From the NCBI RefSeq assembly GCF_029051645.1, contig NZ_JAACFS010000003.1, forward strand, positions 1 to 64,000: DNA of 64,000 bases. Reading direction: 5' to 3'. The DNA is from Bradyrhizobium sp. CSA112. Lineage in GTDB: Bacteria > Pseudomonadota > Alphaproteobacteria > Rhizobiales > Xanthobacteraceae. Below, one piece after another: positions 45,670 to 54,877 of the stretch (its first letter is position 1; each line of letters starts with the position of its first letter). The translations under genes and the position numbers were made by a program. The notes under the pieces were generated by a model. The model worked only from the letters and a program-made list of their open reading frames with translations. It was not told the DNA's origin and ran no database searches.

Positions 45670-46746
45670 TTACACTTTCCCGATGCGATGATTGCCAACG
45701 AGTCCGAAGAAATGCCGCAGCGTATCGGCTCGTGGCAAGGTCAACGTTACGTTTCTTCGGCTATCAGTCTGATATTCTGCTCCAAGCTCCTTCCTGTAAT
45801 TTCCGTAGTCAAGAATCGCAACCGCGAGGAGGGGCCAACGTGCAAGAGGGAAACGGGACTGCAGCAACAGCCTTCTAAACTGAAGCTGTGGAATGAACCG
45901 TTTGCGAAGTTCAACAGGAACGTCAACGTCAAAAAATTCTGCCAGGGCGATTAGCTGTTTCGCGATGGCGTTTCGTGCCAAGCGGCCCGGAGCAAATGAC
46001 ATCAGGCGGTTCCAGTCTATTCCTTGCGCCGCGTTAGCCAAGTCTCTCAACTCGATCAGATGTCGCACATCTACTTCGCCGACCCAGTAATCATGATCCT
46101 GAAATTGGTCGTGAATGATCAGCATGAAAGCTTGAAAGGTCGGTGTCGGAAGATAAGCGGCCCCGCGGCCAACCGATACGGGCATGCAATGTTCAAGCAA
46201 TTTTCCAGAAGAACGATAGAAATAATCTGGACCTGGCGCTGCTTGATGTAGGTCTATCATACCGACGTCGCGCGGTCGCTTTAGGTCCGTGTATTGCTTT
46301 CTGCTCTCCGGCGGGGTTCGAAAATGGGCCTGATAATCGAGGCCGGAGAGCGCGCGCAGGGCCGTCTCCATCTGATCGGGCTCGACCAATATGTCGAGAT
46401 CAGCCATGATTCGGGTTGCGCGGCGTTCAGGAGCGGCTGTTGCGAGGATTGCCGAGCCCTTTAGCAGCACCGGCATCACATCCCGTTCATTAAGCGCCGC
46501 GACCGCCTCTTCCAATTGAGCCCTCAACAGGTCGTTCCGAAGCGCGTTTCGCCGGTAGATTTCTCGAACGAAAGCCTTTACATCCTCGGGAACTGATTGA
46601 TCAGGTTGATGAACCAGATCGATCAAGAGCGGGGTTGTTAGCGTATTGTTGGCCAGTTCCAGCACGGCCATCCAATCCAGGTTGCTGGGCGCGTTGCCCC
46701 CGAGACATTGGCAGAGCCTGACCAGAGTGCTGCTAGGAAAAGCCAT
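45670..46746 (-). CDS. Nucleotidyltransferase family protein (NTP_transf_5-like)
   Basis: This 358-residue protein has MPVLLKGSAILATAAPERRA followed by the acidic site MADLDILVEPDQME, the layout of the 'uncharacterised nucleotidyltransferase' family. The rest is helical, with a His-rich stretch (FMLIIHDQFQDHDYW). It overlaps the kinase gene by 14 bp. Such proteins occur beside PqqD and HprK-like proteins in peptide-modification and polysaccharide loci; the substrate is not known. Confidence 0.8.
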   Translation of the reverse strand: MAFPSSTLVRLCQCLGGNAPSNLDWMAVLELANNTLTTPLLIDLVHQPDQSVPEDVKAFVREIYRRNALRNDLLRAQLEEAVAALNERDVMPVLLKGSAILATAAPERRATRIMADLDILVEPDQMETALRALSGLDYQAHFRTPPESRKQYTDLKRPRDVGMIDLHQAAPGPDYFYRSSGKLLEHCMPVSVGRGAAYLPTPTFQAFMLIIHDQFQDHDYWVGEVDVRHLIELRDLANAAQGIDWNRLMSFAPGRLARNAIAKQLIALAEFFDVDVPVELRKRFIPQLQFRRLLLQSRFPLARWPLLAVAILDYGNYRKELGAEYQTDSRRNVTLTLPRADTLRHFFGLVGNHRIGKV

Positions 46747-47884
46747 TACAGAGACCTCTCAGCTTACGTCCTGCGTCGGCAGCCTCCGCATAGGTCAGCT
46801 CAAACAAGCCGGCCCCACCGATTATTTTCTTCAGCGCTGCAAAACCCGCTAGAGATAGTTTGCCGTTGGCAGCAAAAGATCCATTGATCACTCGCTGCAT
46901 GGATTCGATTTGCCCGAGGGGCTTCAGTTCTGCCGATGTCCCGTCAACCCTATTGAGAAAGATAATCCACTCGACCTCGAAGCTTCCCGTATGCACATCT
47001 GCTACAGGTAGATACCGGACGCGTATGCCGTCTGCGCGGTCATGGGCAGTGGCATGACTTAAATCGTCGCGAGCTTTCGAAATCGTCTCCCAAGTGCCCG
47101 GCTTGATGGTGGGCGCGAAGAGAAGCCCTTGCGCAAGACCGCTTGGAGAAATCATAACGACGTCATCACCGCAATATCGGCACTCGTCACTGACTAACTG
47201 AAGCGCGAGGGTCGATTTACCGGTGCCCGGCTGCCCGCATAAGAGCATTCCTTTATAGCCAAACACCAGCGAAGCAGCATGCAGAGCGAAATCAGGCTGA
47301 TCCTGTAGAATGATGCGCTCAGTGAGGTCGGCCTTGATCGCAGGAGCCAAACTCGTGATGGGACATCGAGTGATGCTCTTTCTGCAGTTGCGGAATAGAG
47401 CCTCGTCCCCGACTTCTACAATTTCGATTGTGATATCCGCTTGATCGCGTCCCGGGCTCAAGTCGCAAAAGAGCAGCTCAAGAGACTTGATCAATGCTTC
47501 GTTAGAGGCTCTGATGCTGATTGCTCGCTGCGCTAATCGGGTCTGGAGCGCGCTGGCAAATGGAAGCCTCCATTCCATTTCTACAAGTTCCATATCAAGC
47601 CATTGTTGCAGGGCTTGACTCAGAACACTACGCGCCTGCTCGCGGCCGAGCCCAAGTTCGCTTAGTTCATCAGCAATCGTTTCGAATTTATTCTGGTCAA
47701 GAAGTTTGCACCACAGGTAAGCGCTGATCTGATTTAGCTCATAGATCTGCTGGCTTTTCTCGCTGAACAGGACCGGTCGATCATCAATCAACGCGAACGA
47801 CGCATCTGCGGCTGGACGCAGTAGAATCGGGCTGTCAGGCCCGGATTCCATCAGATCTGGTCTGAATGTCACGCAGGACTCCAC
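46733..47884 (-). CDS. PqqD-domain and HprK-like kinase fusion
   Basis: In this 383-residue protein, residues 35-95 look like a PqqD domain (LFSEKSQQIYELNQISAYLW, later QWLDMELVEM). From about residue 195 there is an HPr-kinase-like domain with P-loop LLCGQPGTGKSTLALQLV, then CRYCGDDVVMISPSG and a C-terminal region. PqqD domains bind leader peptides in RiPP systems, and HprK-like kinases phosphorylate some lasso peptides. A fused form could recognise and modify one small partner. Confidence 0.8.
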   Translation of the reverse strand: MESCVTFRPDLMESGPDSPILLRPAADASFALIDDRPVLFSEKSQQIYELNQISAYLWCKLLDQNKFETIADELSELGLGREQARSVLSQALQQWLDMELVEMEWRLPFASALQTRLAQRAISIRASNEALIKSLELLFCDLSPGRDQADITIEIVEVGDEALFRNCRKSITRCPITSLAPAIKADLTERIILQDQPDFALHAASLVFGYKGMLLCGQPGTGKSTLALQLVSDECRYCGDDVVMISPSGLAQGLLFAPTIKPGTWETISKARDDLSHATAHDRADGIRVRYLPVADVHTGSFEVEWIIFLNRVDGTSAELKPLGQIESMQRVINGSFAANGKLSLAGFAALKKIIGGAGLFELTYAEAADAGRKLRGLCNGFS

Positions 47885-48010
47885 AAGGGTGCGTCAAAAT
47901 AATCTTCGCGATGAAGTTGACATTATTTAAGCCGAAAATTTAAATCGAGTAAATTGGAAGTAGAGCGGGAACTTGACACGGTCCGCTCAAATTAAGATGG
48001 AGCCCAAGCC
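47885..48010. promoter_or_regulatory. Divergent promoter region between kinase and small-protein gene
   Basis: These 126 bp are AT-rich (for example ATTATTTAAGCCGAAAATTT near 47928) and separate divergent starts. The arrangement suggests coordinated expression. Confidence 0.4.
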
Positions 48011-48256
48011 ATGAACAAAAATACTGATGGGCCGGTCCTCAACGCGGAGCTAGAGCTCGATGCTGACAGGCGCAAGTTTCTGGCGGCATGCGGCAGATTT
48101 GCCGTCGTTACGCCTCCCGCTGTGACCTTGTTACTATCAACTTCACTGAATTCCGATGCGATTGCACGCTCCGGCAGCGGTGGGGGAGGTGGAAGACCCC
48201 ATCAGCGGCCCGATCTGCCTAACTGGCTTGAGCGGTTTCTTGACTGGTTGTTCTAG
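48011..48256 (+). CDS. RRKFL-leader small protein, paralogue 2 (81 aa)
   Basis: The leader LDADRRKFLAACGRFAVVTP, then PAVTLLLSTSLNSDAIARSG, is shared with paralogues at 31753 and 48777. A Gly run and PHQRPDLPNWLERFLDWLF follow. It is divergent from the PqqD-HprK fusion and is the best candidate for its substrate. It could instead be a Tat-exported small protein. Confidence 0.7.
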   Translation: MNKNTDGPVLNAELELDADRRKFLAACGRFAVVTPPAVTLLLSTSLNSDAIARSGSGGGGGRPHQRPDLPNWLERFLDWLF

Positions 48257-48776
48257 GCACTCCGATCGATCCAGACCAAGCTGCTGAACGCACGCTTCTC
48301 GACAACCCGCGAGTTGAGGTAGCCGCAGTATACTGATGACGTTCCGCGGCTTGCCAGCGCTTGCTTAAACTCGTAACAGCCACTTCAGTCAGGAGGCCGC
48401 CAAACGTGTGTACGCCGTTCACCAAATTCTGGTGTAATGGCAACGTACGGCGGCACTGGCATTCGAAATAAAATCAACCCTCGGACCGGAAGAAACGGAT
48501 CTTGCGCCGACGACCAGCGCAAGGCTTAAGCAGTCTCTTATCTCGATGATTGTTACACTCTGGGCGGCGATCATCACCGGCGCTGCAGGCAGCAACCGTT
48601 TTCCTGAGTGCGCAATCTGGTGTCAGCGATTCAAGGGGCGCCGCGCAATTGCTAGTTACGTCTGACCTTTGTTTTCATGTCCCCGACAGGACTTCCATAG
48701 TCGGCACTATGCTTCAGCGAGCCCGCTGGAAGGAAACGCTGTTGCCCGCAACGAGGACGGCGCCCAACACCTCCAC
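48257..48776. other. Stretch without a supported gene
   Basis: Open frames here lack initiation signals and natural composition. No clear terminator with a T-run follows the gene ending at 48256. Confidence 0.35.
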
Positions 48777-49223
48777 CTATCGGGGCCTGCTGCCTCTCCG
48801 CCATTTATCGTCTTCACCGCCACCATAGAGCGCGCTTGAGCCGCCACTGCCGCGAGAGCCGCCCGAACTTCCGCCTCTCGAGGCATTCGCTCCTGAACCA
48901 CTACCGTCACTGCCACCGCCGCCGCCGCCTCCACCGCCGCCGCCTCCACCGAGGGAGGCGTGATTGCCGTCTCCGCGCCCCGCTTGTTCCTCACGCGGGC
49001 TCTTGTTATCGGAGACTTTCTTGTCGCCGGGGCGATCGGGATCATTGTCGAAAAAGGAATGTTCCGGCCGGCCGTGATTGCCAGAATGGCCAGACCGGGC
49101 AATCGCCGTTGATGTCAGTGAGGTGGAGAGAAGTAAAGTCATAGCCGGCGGAGTTACAGCGGCGAACCTCCCGCAAGAAATCAGAAATTTGCGGCGATCT
49201 TCGATCTCGATGTCGTTCGGCAT
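48777..49223 (-). CDS. RRKFL-leader small protein, paralogue 3, Gly-rich (148 aa)
   Basis: The start at 49223 gives MPNDIEIEDRRKFLISCGRF, then AAVTPPAMTLLLSTSLTSTA and IARSGH. The tail is long and very rich in Gly, Ser, Asp and Arg, including a 13-Gly run encoded by a GGC/GGT repeat. The leader is conserved; the tail differs in length and sequence from paralogues 1 and 2. Confidence 0.7.
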   Translation of the reverse strand: MPNDIEIEDRRKFLISCGRFAAVTPPAMTLLLSTSLTSTAIARSGHSGNHGRPEHSFFDNDPDRPGDKKVSDNKSPREEQAGRGDGNHASLGGGGGGGGGGGGGSDGSGSGANASRGGSSGGSRGSGGSSALYGGGEDDKWRRGSRPR

Positions 49224-49534
49224 GGCGCAATTCCCACTCAATTAATCCAGGGCATATTAAATCATAATCATAAGGCAGACAATTTAAATGTGCGGTACCG
49301 ATTTGCCACTCGCGGTGGAATAGCGCGCGCACGGAGGTATTTTTATACCTAAGATGGCAGGATATGCCTCTTCATACAAGAACTTCCGACTACGGCCCTT
49401 CAACAATGGGCTTAATTGCGGGCATTGAAGCGGTACCGCTGAATTAACGTTCAGCGGTAGGGTTAAACGTGAGAGCAGATCGACACGTAATTCGCGATTC
49501 GGTAAGGCTCATACTTCCTTAAGGAGTCTGCCCC

Positions 49535-49837
49535 GTGACAGTAGAATCGCGTCCATCATTAGAAAAACTGACGGCAGCAGCTATTATTACGCACGCGCTC
49601 GCCGTTCAGATGGCCGAATTGCTGAAGTTGCGAGAAGCGGTCCAAAGGGCCGAACAGGCAGCGGCGTCCAAGAGGCCCGCGCGAAGTCAGCGCGGAAATC
49701 AGCTTTTTTCCAGTTCGGTAGCTTGGCGGTCCGATTCAATTTCACCGGAACATTTTCACCAAACGCGCATTCAAAGCGGCACAAAGAAAACAAAAGCTCG
49801 CCCTGGCAGATTATTCATGCAATCGCAGTGGCGATAA
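49535..49837 (+). CDS. Small coiled-coil protein, solo member (copy G, 100 aa)
   Basis: A GGAG site precedes the start. It begins MTVESRPSLEKLTAAAIITH, and its core AELLKLREAVQRAEQAAASK matches the coiled-coil partners of the H-NS-like segment genes. No H-NS-like segment gene is next to it. The C-terminal part after about residue 60 is basic and less conserved. Confidence 0.55.
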   Translation: MTVESRPSLEKLTAAAIITHALAVQMAELLKLREAVQRAEQAAASKRPARSQRGNQLFSSSVAWRSDSISPEHFHQTRIQSGTKKTKARPGRLFMQSQWR

Positions 49838-49964
49838 AAAAGATCGCGGCCGCTTTCTGGCGGCCGGGCTGTTCTCAAATGATCGCAAATACCCGCCCAA
49901 GCTTGTGGAGGCGCGCCAACGCCAATAAAAATGCTGGGTTTTGAGTAATTTTATTGGGGTGAGG

Positions 49965-50255
49965 ATGCGTATTGCTGGAGCAACTCTTCTTATCCTCGGT
50001 TTCGTACTATGTTTTGCGATAGACGACTGGGAGTTCATCGGCCTATTTCCTATGGCTATCGGTCTCATACTCCTAGCCATCGCAGAGAGGAAGGCATCAG
50101 CTCTCGCGTTGGCGCAAGCCGCGTCGCGCGCGCAGATGGAAAAGCTGGCGCCGCGTCCCTCCCAGAAGCAATTGCCGGCAGCAGACACAATTGAGGTGAG
50201 CTCCGAGGTACTGCAATTGCTCGAAAAATTAAATCGAAGCTCAAAGCCTCGATGA
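49965..50255 (+). CDS. Small two-helix membrane protein (96 aa)
   Basis: It begins MRIAGATLLILGFVLCFAID, then DWEFIGLFPMAIGLILLAIA, giving two membrane helices joined by an acidic turn. A cytoplasmic helical tail follows (QAASRAQMEKLAPR; VLQLLEKLNRS). TTG at 49941 or GTG at 49959 could be the true start. Function is unknown. Confidence 0.55.
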   Translation: MRIAGATLLILGFVLCFAIDDWEFIGLFPMAIGLILLAIAERKASALALAQAASRAQMEKLAPRPSQKQLPAADTIEVSSEVLQLLEKLNRSSKPR

Positions 50256-50591
50256 ATGCACTGTCGAACGGTGGAGCGTGCGTGTCCGTCCATCTGATAG
50301 AGCGAGGTGAGTAAGCGAGATCACGCCTGCGGCTCAATTGATGCTCATCCTTGATGGTCACATCATCGCGGAAATCGCTATCGGCCTATGCGAAGCGGGT
50401 CTTGTTTGCTAAGGGGGCCCGTCGCAAGGCATGGGTCGCTGCGAGGCCATCACGACTTTCGGTCACGACAAACTGCGATGCATGGCGGGGCAGGCGACAT
50501 CGAGCAGAATAATTTGATCACCGGGAAGTGCCGTATGAGGGAGAGCGCAAATCGGAGGGGATCAAAGAGCGTGGTAGCAAGGGATTGCGAA

Positions 50592-51023
50592 ATGACGGAT
50601 AAGCAGTTGCGGTGCCGCGAAACTACCGGTGCGATCGTTATTGATACTTTTGGGCGTTACCTGTTTCAATTGCGCGACAATGTTGTCGGCATCACCAATC
50701 CGGGTAAGATTGGTCTATTTGGTGGTCACCGCGAGGGCGGCGAAACTTTCTTGGAATGCATGGTCCGCGAGCTACACGAGGAGATCGGTTATTTTGTCCC
50801 AGCGGATCGCTTTGAGCATCTTGGAAGCTTTGAGGGTGAGGACATCGACAGCGAGGGAGGAACGATCCACGGATATCTTTTCGTCGTGCGCGATATTCCA
50901 GTGGATGCGCTGGCCATCGCCGAAGGATCTCTCCTTATCGTAGAACCCGTGGAGCTTGCCGAGATAGAGCCCAAGCTTGTACCGACTACACGTCTTGCAT
51001 TGAAAGCCTACCTGAATACTTGA
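50592..51023 (+). CDS. Nudix hydrolase
   Basis: The start at 50592 has AAGGGA upstream. The 143-residue protein carries a full Nudix box, GGHREGGETFLECMVRELHE then EIG (GX5EX7REUXEEXGU). Family members hydrolyse nucleoside diphosphates linked to another moiety. The substrate cannot be read from the sequence. It stands alone between small genes. Confidence 0.9.
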   Translation: MTDKQLRCRETTGAIVIDTFGRYLFQLRDNVVGITNPGKIGLFGGHREGGETFLECMVRELHEEIGYFVPADRFEHLGSFEGEDIDSEGGTIHGYLFVVRDIPVDALAIAEGSLLIVEPVELAEIEPKLVPTTRLALKAYLNT

Positions 51024-51229
51024 CGGAACACTTTTGTGTGTTTTTGAGCCGCCTCCCTAACCATGCGACCAACAAAATTGCGGAAAGCGGGAAGCATTCC
51101 TCTTCGCGCCACGGTAGCCCGAATTTGGCCGGCTTCATTGTGGCCTTCATGCACCAGTCAGGCAAAACCTTCTCTTTATGAAGTCGAATCTTTTTGACTG
51201 ATCAGACGAAGCAGCCTTCGCTTATCGCC

Positions 51230-51313
51230 ATGTTTGATGTCGTAATCGCATTTCTGTTGGTTCTAGGTCTCGGAATTTTCGTGGCCCACGGCATCGACTC
51301 ATTACGGTCGTAA
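51230..51313 (+). CDS. 27-residue membrane peptide
   Basis: It reads MFDVVIAFLLVLGLGIFVAH then GIDSLRS. It has one hydrophobic helix and the AHxxD ending also seen in the peptide at 3741-3830. It precedes a membrane-protein gene by 53 nt. It is short, so the call rests on the shared layout. Confidence 0.45.
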   Translation: MFDVVIAFLLVLGLGIFVAHGIDSLRS

Positions 51314-51366
51314 CTCTCCTAAGTCCGTTCCGCCTAACTGAAATCCCGCGCCGCAATCAGGAGCGT

Positions 51367-51816
51367 ATGAATAGCTTGAGTACGAAGCTTCGACTTTTCT
51401 TTGTAGGAGTATTGGAAATGGAGACATTCTTCAAAGTCGCTGGCTGGACTACTGCCGCAATTCTGGGTGCTGCGGTCTGGAACGTATTTCCCGAATACCG
51501 AACAATCATAAGTAGCATCTTAGTCGCACTATTTATCTGCTACGTGTTCTCTGTGCTTGTGGGAGTAACGGTTAGGCGGCTCATCGGCGATGAATTGCTG
51601 GAGCTTCGTCTTCAAACCAATGCAACTGCCGACCGCCTCGAGCTCATAGACCGTAAGGTAACCGCAGTTTTAAGGGATGCACTTGAGCAGCGCCAAGCGC
51701 GAACTCAAACACTGCCTTTTCGCCCGATTGTGTCAGCGCGTACTCCTGAGGCGGTCCGGTCGCGCGATCCAATTGGCTCAGTTCGCAATCAGATCACGGA
51801 AACGGTCAATCAATGA
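51367..51816 (+). CDS. Inner-membrane hypothetical protein (149 aa)
   Basis: CAGGAG precedes the ATG; METFFKV at 51418 is an alternative start. Two hydrophobic segments (about residues 27-43 and 48-68: WTTAAILGAAVWNVFPE, IISSILVALFICYVFSVLVG) are followed by a helical tail (LLELRLQTNATADRLELIDR) likely to form a coiled coil. No family is recognised. Confidence 0.6.
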   Translation: MNSLSTKLRLFFVGVLEMETFFKVAGWTTAAILGAAVWNVFPEYRTIISSILVALFICYVFSVLVGVTVRRLIGDELLELRLQTNATADRLELIDRKVTAVLRDALEQRQARTQTLPFRPIVSARTPEAVRSRDPIGSVRNQITETVNQ

Positions 51817-52044
51817 GTGCATCGCGAGCCGCTGGTCAGCACTGACGCTGGGTTCGAATTGGGACCATTCTCGGCAAACTAACGGCACGCTGTCTGCTAT
51901 GACTACGGGTGTCGTCGGTTGCGTTGGATCACAGCAAGGTCGGCGAAAGAGAGAAATTCCTTGATCTCGCCGGTCAGCAAAATACCCGCGAGCTGGCACC
52001 TGACGGCGTGGAGCGTGCCGTGATGACCAGGCGCAAATGCCTGC

Positions 52045-52215
52045 TTAGCTGGTCATCATAAGTACCTCGAGCCTTTGAATGCGGGCCGCGAGGTCCGCCG
52101 CTCTCACCTCAATCAGCTTCATCTCTCGGTAGTGCTGTATGATTGAAACGGCAATCCCGACGGTCACATAAATAGCGATAGGGTCTTCAAGTAGCCAATT
52201 AATACCTTGCAACAT
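52045..52215 (-). CDS. Small membrane and coiled-coil protein (56 aa)
   Basis: GGGGGAGACGAG lies directly before the ATG. The peptide MLQGINWLLEDPIAIYVTVG, then IAVSIIQHYREMKLIEVRAA and DLAARIQRLEVLMMTS, has one membrane helix and a short coiled coil. The strong initiation site supports a real gene. Confidence 0.55.
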   Translation of the reverse strand: MLQGINWLLEDPIAIYVTVGIAVSIIQHYREMKLIEVRAADLAARIQRLEVLMMTS

Positions 52216-52564
52216 CTCGTCTCCCCCAAAACCCTCAAAGCTAGAAGCTTAACTTTTGGGTACCGAGACGCAAGCGTCTCGACGATACAAGCAATCTGAA
52301 GGTGGGCAACATAAATTGCGGGCTTGGCGGAGGGGTGGGCGGGTCCGTTGGATAGGCGCCCTGCAGCCGGCGGCACGGTGGGCCCAGCCGGTAAGTGTCA
52401 GAAGTCAAATGCTAGACCATCGCCAGGATGCCGCCACTTAACCCACCGCTCCGTTTATTATTGACAGCTTACTCGCCGACGATAAGCTCAGGCGGGCGAG
52501 TTCTCTTTTAAGCCAAATACATTGAAATATCTTTTAATGATACATCGATTGAGAGTAACGACCC

Positions 52565-52759
52565 ATGATTGAAGAGAGTTTTGTTCGATTACGAACGCAT
52601 CGCAATAACGTGCAGCGCTACCGGCAATTACTGAAGACGATGCTAACGGACGCTGAGCGCCAGTTTATTGAACGTCGTCTTTTGGAAGAAGAGTCGGCCA
52701 TCAAGTCCCTGGCCACTCTTCAAGAAAGACCCGGTGTGCGGGGGCTGGGAATTGCCTAA
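52565..52759 (+). CDS. Small helical hypothetical protein (64 aa)
   Basis: It reads MIEESFVRLRTHRNNVQRYR, LLKTMLTDAERQFIERRLLE and EESAIKSLATL. It is all-helical and soluble, with the pattern of small conserved Bradyrhizobium proteins. The upstream 52440-52560 is AT-rich and likely holds the promoter. Confidence 0.6.
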   Translation: MIEESFVRLRTHRNNVQRYRQLLKTMLTDAERQFIERRLLEEESAIKSLATLQERPGVRGLGIA

Positions 52760-53046
52760 GCATTGAGGCCCGTTCTCAATCAATATTTGAGGTTAATTCG
52801 TCGAATTGGAACGGCGTTTAAGAACCGTACGGCGATCGCTTCGCGTAGACGGCCTGTACCGCTGAGCGCTCCAACGCGGCAATCCGATTCAGGGGGAAGG
52901 GGCAGTTCATCGTCGGGCGCCTGCCAGCTTTTGCCGCGCGAGATCAGGGCAATTCCCCGGGGCGATCCCGGGGTTCCGCCGCATGGTTGCCGCATTTTCC
53001 ACGTTTCTAATTGGTCGTTAATGAGGGAAGCTGATCGGGAGGGGGA

Positions 53047-53439
53047 ATGAAATTTCTGAACCTCTGGCACGAAGCGCGAGCCAATGTCCTCCGCAAGCGA
53101 TACGAAGACTTGAAGCCGCGGATTGATGCGGCAGATCCTGCTGCAAAATCGGCGTGCTTTGGTGTTGTAAAGTCGAGTTTCGAGTTTCTACGCAGGCGTT
53201 ACGCGAGCGCCTCGAGCGAAGAACGAAAGGAAGTTTTGAAGCACGCTTCAAAAACTGTACGTCAATTATCGGATGCAGGTGATTGGCCGCGCGCGCTGGG
53301 ACTAACCATTATCATGTTCAATCTAGAAGCGTGTTACTTGCCAGGCGATGACGCGGCTGTCTTGAAGGGAGCCACCGATGCGTTGTTAAAAGAGGCCTGC
53401 GCATATCCTGAACCCCGGCCCTTAAGGGAGACGGGTTGA
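53047..53439 (+). CDS. Hypothetical helical protein (130 aa)
   Basis: GGAGGGGGA precedes the ATG. It starts MKFLNLWHEARANVLRKRYE and continues all-helical (DAADPAAKSACFGVVKSSFE, VLKHASKTVRQLSDAGDWPR). It has no signal peptide or membrane segment. Composition and initiation signals support a gene; function is unknown. Confidence 0.6.
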   Translation: MKFLNLWHEARANVLRKRYEDLKPRIDAADPAAKSACFGVVKSSFEFLRRRYASASSEERKEVLKHASKTVRQLSDAGDWPRALGLTIIMFNLEACYLPGDDAAVLKGATDALLKEACAYPEPRPLRETG

Positions 53440-53620
53440 AAGATTTTCGAGTTGCAGGCGTTGAATACTGCCGGGGGTAGGGCCTCGGCGGCCCGTCTGC
53501 ATCTCCCCTAGGGTGATTTCTGTTGACGCTGCATTCAATTGGCGATCAAGATTGACCATTCGTGATCGCAATGCAAAATTCTCTGCTTTTTAATAGACTG
53601 TCTCTAAGGGCTTAGGAAAA

Positions 53621-53950
53621 TTGGAGCAGCCGGAACGCAAAATCTTCACGCTCGATATCAACGGAACGCCGACGCTTGCTCTTCAGGCGCAAGACATCGA
53701 GTTTGCACGCGGTATGTGCGCGGTGCCAGAGTTCCGTTTGGATTTGCACGAGATCAGCTCGAACGGCGTCCCCGTTTGCCCAGTGGATTCTGTGTTCGGG
53801 CTTCGGCCGGCTACAGAGAAAGAAGTAGCCGCCTTCGAGCGTGCTGTTGGATTGGCGCCGGCTGCAGATGATTTCACGTTTGTTATGCTGATTGAAGTAG
53901 ACAGAGTGGAGGTTGTGGCAATTACCTGCCAGGCTAACGACGCTGCTTAG
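53621..53950 (+). CDS. Hypothetical protein (109 aa, TTG start)
   Basis: TTG at 53621 follows AGGAAAA. The product EQPERKIFTLDINGTPTLAL continues with ARGMCAVPEFRLDLHEISSN and FTFVMLIEVDRVEVVAITC, an alpha/beta pattern with acidic charge. It looks like a natural small protein. No family is recognised. Confidence 0.5.
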   Translation: MEQPERKIFTLDINGTPTLALQAQDIEFARGMCAVPEFRLDLHEISSNGVPVCPVDSVFGLRPATEKEVAAFERAVGLAPAADDFTFVMLIEVDRVEVVAITCQANDAA

Positions 53951-54326
53951 ACTTCGCCGAGTCAGGCGCATTGCCCGGCGTAGGTCGGCGCAAGGCTATA
54001 GCCTCGTCGGTCATGGGGATGCTCTTGGGTGAAGATTGCGAACGCCCTCATCTCAAGACAGGACGCCCCGCTGCGCTATCCTCTTGGCTGTGTCGCCGGC
54101 CGCAGCGTCCTACCGCGCGAGCGGTTTAATCCTTTGGTTCGGCGGCGACATCGTGGGGCACGGCAGGCGGCCGAATCCTGCCGCCAGACCCGTGTAGCAC
54201 AGGCTATGAACCAAGTTGGCGCGTTGGCAGCATCAACTGGACCGCACCGCCGGGATTGCCGCATCCGCTGGGCTTAGTTCGGCGCAACGATTGGTTGGAC
54301 CAGATTCTTTGTCAGCAGTGGGCGCG

Positions 54327-54851
54327 TCACGGCTTGACGTAGGTCCAGCCCTGCTCCTGCAGTTCCATCACACGCACCACGCCCGACTTCACGACCTTTG
54401 CTTCCGAGATCAGCGGAATCTCCTTGCCCTCATTCCTGCCCATGTTTTCGCGGGTATTGCTGCAGGCCTCGAACGAAATCGAAGGCTGGCTTTCCGAGAG
54501 CGCCTTGATCCTCGCTTTGACCGGCGAAGTGTCGTCGCGCAGCATATGCAGGCCGGGACCGAAGGTGACGATATCGATATTCACCTTCTCGCCGAGGTCC
54601 TGATAATACTGAGCTACGTTGCTCGCATTGTTAAGCGCCAGATTCATCATCGCCGGCTCGTTGCTGTTTACCTGCAGAATAAGGCGGTGCGGCTTCGTGG
54701 CATCCTGAGTGGGCGTCATTTTGGTAACGGCCGTGAGCTTGGTCGCCTGCGTAGGTTGCTTCTTGTTCACCTGCGCTTCCGACGGCGGTGCGACCAAGAG
54801 CAGTGCTGCAATTGCCGCGGTGGCTCCAGCCATTCTTCCAAGTCTTGTCAT
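54327..54851 (-). CDS. DsrE-family periplasmic protein
   Basis: The 174-residue protein starts at 54851 with a signal peptide (RLGRMAGATAAIAALLLVAP). The mature domain has LILQVNSNEPAMMNLALNNA, VNIDIVTFGPGLHMLRDD, and a conserved-Cys region SISFEACSNTRENMGRN, matching DsrE/DsrF-like proteins. Cytoplasmic DsrE proteins carry sulfur. Exported DsrE-like proteins are common but poorly understood. It is the last gene of the operon. Confidence 0.8.
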   Translation of the reverse strand: MTRLGRMAGATAAIAALLLVAPPSEAQVNKKQPTQATKLTAVTKMTPTQDATKPHRLILQVNSNEPAMMNLALNNASNVAQYYQDLGEKVNIDIVTFGPGLHMLRDDTSPVKARIKALSESQPSISFEACSNTRENMGRNEGKEIPLISEAKVVKSGVVRVMELQEQGWTYVKP

Positions 54852-54877
54852 GTGAGTTCCTTCCTGTCCGATGACCA

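Noticed and set aside
48890..48960. Trinucleotide microsatellite
   Set aside because: The CCGCCGCC run is the coding sequence of the poly-Gly tail of the gene at 48777-49223.
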